From contig JAFWMH010000027.1 in NCBI GenBank assembly GCA_017510785.1, positions 51,574 to 115,573 of the forward strand: a stretch of DNA of 64,000 nucleotides. The letters run 5' to 3'. Within the stretch, counting starts at the first letter, position 1; each line of letters begins with the position of its first letter. Positions 61,146 through 64,000 of the stretch are shown one piece after another. A model generated the notes under the pieces. It had not been told where the DNA came from, did not search any database, and saw only the letters and a program-made list of their open reading frames with translations. This DNA comes from Atopobiaceae bacterium (GTDB lineage: Bacteria > Actinomycetota > Coriobacteriia > Coriobacteriales > Atopobiaceae). The translations under genes were made by a program, and so were the position numbers.

Positions 61146-63704
61146 TCAGCGTCGAATCGACAAGGCCAAGAGCACGAGGCAACCTATAACGCCGATTGCC
61201 GAGAACGCAATCAGAATGCCCCAGCTCCTAAACAAGTGCGCGGGCGTATGCTCGAACATGTCGTCCGTTTCGTGCTCGAGCATCTCCTCATCCACTGTCA
61301 TGGTGGTTTCGGGCACGTCTACATCCAGCTTGTCGAAGGTACGCTTCTCGGCGGGGATGTCCACTTGCTGCTTGCCCATTGGTGCACCCATATCTACCTC
61401 GGTCGTGGTTGCAGGGACCTCGATGGTTTGGTTTTCCAAGGTTCGCGTCTCGGCGGGAACGGTGATGTCTTCTCCGTAAATGGCAAGATCGAGGCCGTTG
61501 AGGTCGGCTGTCGTGCCCATTGCCTCGATGGCCCAGCGGCAATTGATGGCATACGAGATTTTCTCTGTTACGTCATTGAGTTCGAACGCAATGCCCGAGA
61601 AGAGGATTTGAGGCAAGATGAGTAGCGGTGCCACTGCGAGTGCGCGCTCGGGGGAGTGGAACAACGCGGAGATAAGAAGGCCCAAACACATGGCCGAAAG
61701 CACTGTGAGATAAGTTGAAATGATGAGTTCCAATGGCCCCGAGAACAAGGGGTTTGTGGGCACGCCCATCATGAGGAGGAGCACTCCAACGAGCAGCAAC
61801 GTTTGGATGAGGCTCAATGCTCCAAGAACGATGACCTTCGAGGCGATGTAGGCGGAAAGCCGCATCCCTCCATCGCTTTCGCGCCTAAAGATGCTCACTT
61901 CTTTGCAAATCTCTTGAATGGAGTCGAAAATACCCACCCAGAACGCCGCGCAGGAGAGTGCGAACAGGCAGAACTTCGTATCTTCGCAAACTTCAAACAC
62001 GCCCGAGGCTGCGACGATGTTTATGAGCAATGCCAACAGTGGTGCCTGGCCAATCATAAGCGCTAAACGTGAGCGGTCGTTGAACATGAGCTTGGCGTAG
62101 CGAGCGGTAAGCGAAACGAGTTGGCTGAAGAAGCCCGGCGTATGCTTGCCCTGCGTGATGCCTGCCGCTCCGCCTTGTTGGTACCCCGTCCTCTGTTGGA
62201 GTCTCGCCATTTGAAATTGACGTTCCCAATGATCCGGACGGTCTTCGATGAGCGGATACACCTCGACGTAGTCGTCCACATTAAAGAACGACAAGGCACC
62301 CTGCGGGTTGCCAACATAGCAAAGCTTGCCACCCGTGCCGAGGAACACGACTTTGTCGCAAAGATGGAGGTTGAGGGTGGTGTGCGTAACAAGAATGATG
62401 GTGCGTCCCTCGTGGGCCATTTCGGCAAGACGAACCATGAGTTTGCGTTCGATTCCGGGGTCGAGACCGGAGGTGGGCTCGTCCAAAAAGAGTAGGCGTG
62501 GATCGGCGAGAAGCTCCACGGCGATGGACGCGCGCTTCTTTTGTCCGCCGGAAAGCCTGCCAATAATGTTGTCGCGCACGCCTCCAAGCTCTAGGAGGTC
62601 AATTACCTCGTTAACGCGGCTCTCGCGCTCTTCGGGCGTCGTATCGGGCTGCATACGCAGCTTGGCGGCGTAGTACAGCATGTCGGAAAGGCGAAGGTCG
62701 TCGTACACGATGTCTTGCTGGGGAACGTAGCCGATGGAGCATTTGAGCGATTCGAAGTTGGCATAGAGGTCGGTGCCGTCGAGTGTTACCGATCCCTCGT
62801 CGGCAGGTTCGGAACCGTTGAGTTCGTTGAGCAAGGTTGACTTACCACAGCCCGATCCGCCTACTATGGCTACGAACTCGCCTCGGCCAAACGTGAGCGA
62901 GATGTGGTCGGTCGTGATGCGTCTTACCCCGCGATTAACCCTGTAGCGCACAAGGTCCTTTGCAACGATTTCCACGCCGCGGCGTTCAACCATTACGAGC
63001 AGACAGGTTTCCAAAAAGACGATTTGCGCGTTGCCGAGCGTGAGAACAGATCCCGCGGCAAGCATCGTTGGCGCGGTGATAAATGCACTATCGACGCGCG
63101 TGCCGTTCGAGCTCCCCAAATCCTGTATTGACCACGCTCCGTTATGATTTCGCATAAGACGCGCGTGATATGCCGAAACGGTGGGATTGGTAATTCGCAG
63201 GTCGTTTTCGGGCATGCGGCCAATAGTAATATCGTTGCGGTTGGCGAGGTTGAACATGTTCCAACGCTTGTCGGCCTCACCAATAACGATTACGGTACGG
63301 TTCGTTCCACGCTGTGGAATGCCGACGGAAATGACGTCGCCAATGCCTAATTGAATGCGGGTTTTTCGTACGCCGTTATGGAAAAGTCCATTGGACGAGT
63401 TGTTGTCTACGATGTAGAGGTAACCACCCTGAACCTCAAACGTTCCGTGGTATCCAGAAACCGTGCGGGATGGTGGGGTTACGACGATGTCGTTGTCGCT
63501 TTCCCTACCAAAGCGAAGCACTATGTTGCGATCGGTCGTAATCGATCGTTCTGCGAGCAATGCCTCGCCCTCAAGAAACGTAATAGACAAGGCCTGTGGT
63601 GCAAAGGCTGCTCGTACGCTCGAGCTCGAGCCAACTCTCGCTCCACATCCGCTGCAAAACAGTGCTCCCGGTCGTATGGGGTTGCCGCAATTAGAACAGT
63701 GCAT
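61146..63704 (-). CDS. ABCG-type ABC transporter with zinc ribbon and two FHA domains
   Basis: An 852-residue protein: a zinc ribbon (CSNCGN...CSGCGAR), two FHA domains (about residues 45-125, RFGRESDNDI...NGLFHN, and 150-230, IGRMPENDLRI...SSNGTRV), an ABC ATPase (Walker A GGSGCGKS near 285, LSGGQKKRA near 385, Walker B LLFLDEP) and six C-terminal helices (ABC2 type). An acidic 75-residue loop before the last helix repeats VPAETRT/VPATTTE/IPAEKRT units. The FHA domains imply control by phosphothreonine, as in Rv1747 of M. tuberculosis. Substrate unknown. ATG 63,704. Confidence 0.9.
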   Translation of the reverse strand: MHCSNCGNPIRPGALFCSGCGARVGSSSSVRAAFAPQALSITFLEGEALLAERSITTDRNIVLRFGRESDNDIVVTPPSRTVSGYHGTFEVQGGYLYIVDNNSSNGLFHNGVRKTRIQLGIGDVISVGIPQRGTNRTVIVIGEADKRWNMFNLANRNDITIGRMPENDLRITNPTVSAYHARLMRNHNGAWSIQDLGSSNGTRVDSAFITAPTMLAAGSVLTLGNAQIVFLETCLLVMVERRGVEIVAKDLVRYRVNRGVRRITTDHISLTFGRGEFVAIVGGSGCGKSTLLNELNGSEPADEGSVTLDGTDLYANFESLKCSIGYVPQQDIVYDDLRLSDMLYYAAKLRMQPDTTPEERESRVNEVIDLLELGGVRDNIIGRLSGGQKKRASIAVELLADPRLLFLDEPTSGLDPGIERKLMVRLAEMAHEGRTIILVTHTTLNLHLCDKVVFLGTGGKLCYVGNPQGALSFFNVDDYVEVYPLIEDRPDHWERQFQMARLQQRTGYQQGGAAGITQGKHTPGFFSQLVSLTARYAKLMFNDRSRLALMIGQAPLLALLINIVAASGVFEVCEDTKFCLFALSCAAFWVGIFDSIQEICKEVSIFRRESDGGMRLSAYIASKVIVLGALSLIQTLLLVGVLLLMMGVPTNPLFSGPLELIISTYLTVLSAMCLGLLISALFHSPERALAVAPLLILPQILFSGIAFELNDVTEKISYAINCRWAIEAMGTTADLNGLDLAIYGEDITVPAETRTLENQTIEVPATTTEVDMGAPMGKQQVDIPAEKRTFDKLDVDVPETTMTVDEEMLEHETDDMFEHTPAHLFRSWGILIAFSAIGVIGCLVLLALSIRR

Positions 63705-63843
63705 ATGTGAGTCCTTTCGGAGGAAGGAATTGGTTGTAATTCGCCTTGATTGCAAGCAACCATAAGTGTACCTGTTTTTCGTCTTTAAGAAGCGACCTGT
63801 ATCCTGCTTTGTGTAGCGAAGAGGGGCCCTGTTCGGACCCCTC

Positions 63844-64000
63844 TCTTCTCGGCGGGCCTTCTTTCGATTACCGACCTCGCGCCCTACGAGGTCATCTTCT
63901 CGGCGGGCCTTCTTTCGATTACCGACCTCGCGCCCTACGAGGTCATCTTCTCGGCGGGCCTTCTTTCGATTACCGACCTCGCGCCCTACGAGGTCATCTA
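63844..64000. repeat. 51-bp tandem repeat array reaching the window end
   Basis: Three perfect 51-base copies (63,844-63,894, 63,895-63,945, 63,946-63,996) and the start of a fourth. Each copy contains gacctcg and cgaggtc as an inverted pair. No spacer lies between copies. A gagggg/cccctc hairpin (63,821-63,843) precedes the array. The array lies 140 bases upstream of the FHA-ABCG start and continues beyond the window. Confidence 0.9.

Noticed and set aside
63844..64000. CRISPR array
   Set aside because: Copies are directly adjacent with no unique spacers; a 51-bp unit is too long for a repeat of known arrays, and no cas gene is seen.

Overview
The window looks like chromosomal DNA of a Coriobacteriia member (Actinomycetota; the Eggerthella/Slackia/Olsenella side is likely, genus not resolvable here). 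The signs are a moderately high-GC genome, a blend of Gram-positive housekeeping genes (rsgA, serC, pyrE, ptsH, tgt-secD-recJ-rel, infC-rpmI-rplT) with queuosine genes (queH, queA, tgt) that are unusual for Actinomycetota, a ThrH-type serine phosphatase, and a RecJ fused to a helicase.

Layout. 1-16,031 carries the 3' end of a Ca2+-type P-ATPase, rsgA, a decayed ATPase gene, serC, a cytoplasmic alpha-amylase, pyrE, a sixA/nucleoid-protein/transglutaminase run, a PAP2 phosphatase and the type IV pilus motor genes pilB-pilT-pilC. 16,032-28,460 is an accessory region with low gene density and many repeats. It holds four type IV pilin genes with near-identical 5' ends and unrelated 3' ends, arranged as two head-to-head pairs (+,- and +,-), plus the relic of a fifth. 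Between them lie a DUF4869/P-loop ATPase pair, a DUF6933-like gene and a MntA/HepT toxin-antitoxin pair; a tyrosine recombinase sits at the right border. 28,753-43,753 returns to ordinary genes: a NYN/OST-HTH protein, membrane proteins, prepilin peptidase pilD, a hydrolase, a DUF362 protein, metG, thrH, queH, queA and a tail-anchored coiled-coil protein. 43,962-55,617 is the core block ptsH, tgt, secD, recJ-helicase, rel, an MBL hydrolase, tRNA-Leu, a sortase-like lipoprotein and infC-rpmI-rplT. 55,688-64,000 encodes envelope functions: a WecA/TagO-type transferase, a 6S-like RNA, a very large acyltransferase with two SGNH domains and a Ser/Asp-rich tail, a radical SAM activase-like protein, tRNA-Ala, an FHA-ABCG transporter and a 51-bp tandem array running off the end.

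How it fits together. PilB, PilT, PilC, PilD and the pilins make most of a type IV pilus. The pilin array is the most interesting system. Only the first copy (17,297) has a good ribosome binding site and an AT-rich promoter/leader region. The shared block in all copies begins seven bases before the ATG and ends just after the hydrophobic helix, so inversion or gene conversion between copies would swap the exposed pilin domain while keeping the leader peptide and helix. This is a candidate pilin-variation locus and needs population or long-read evidence.
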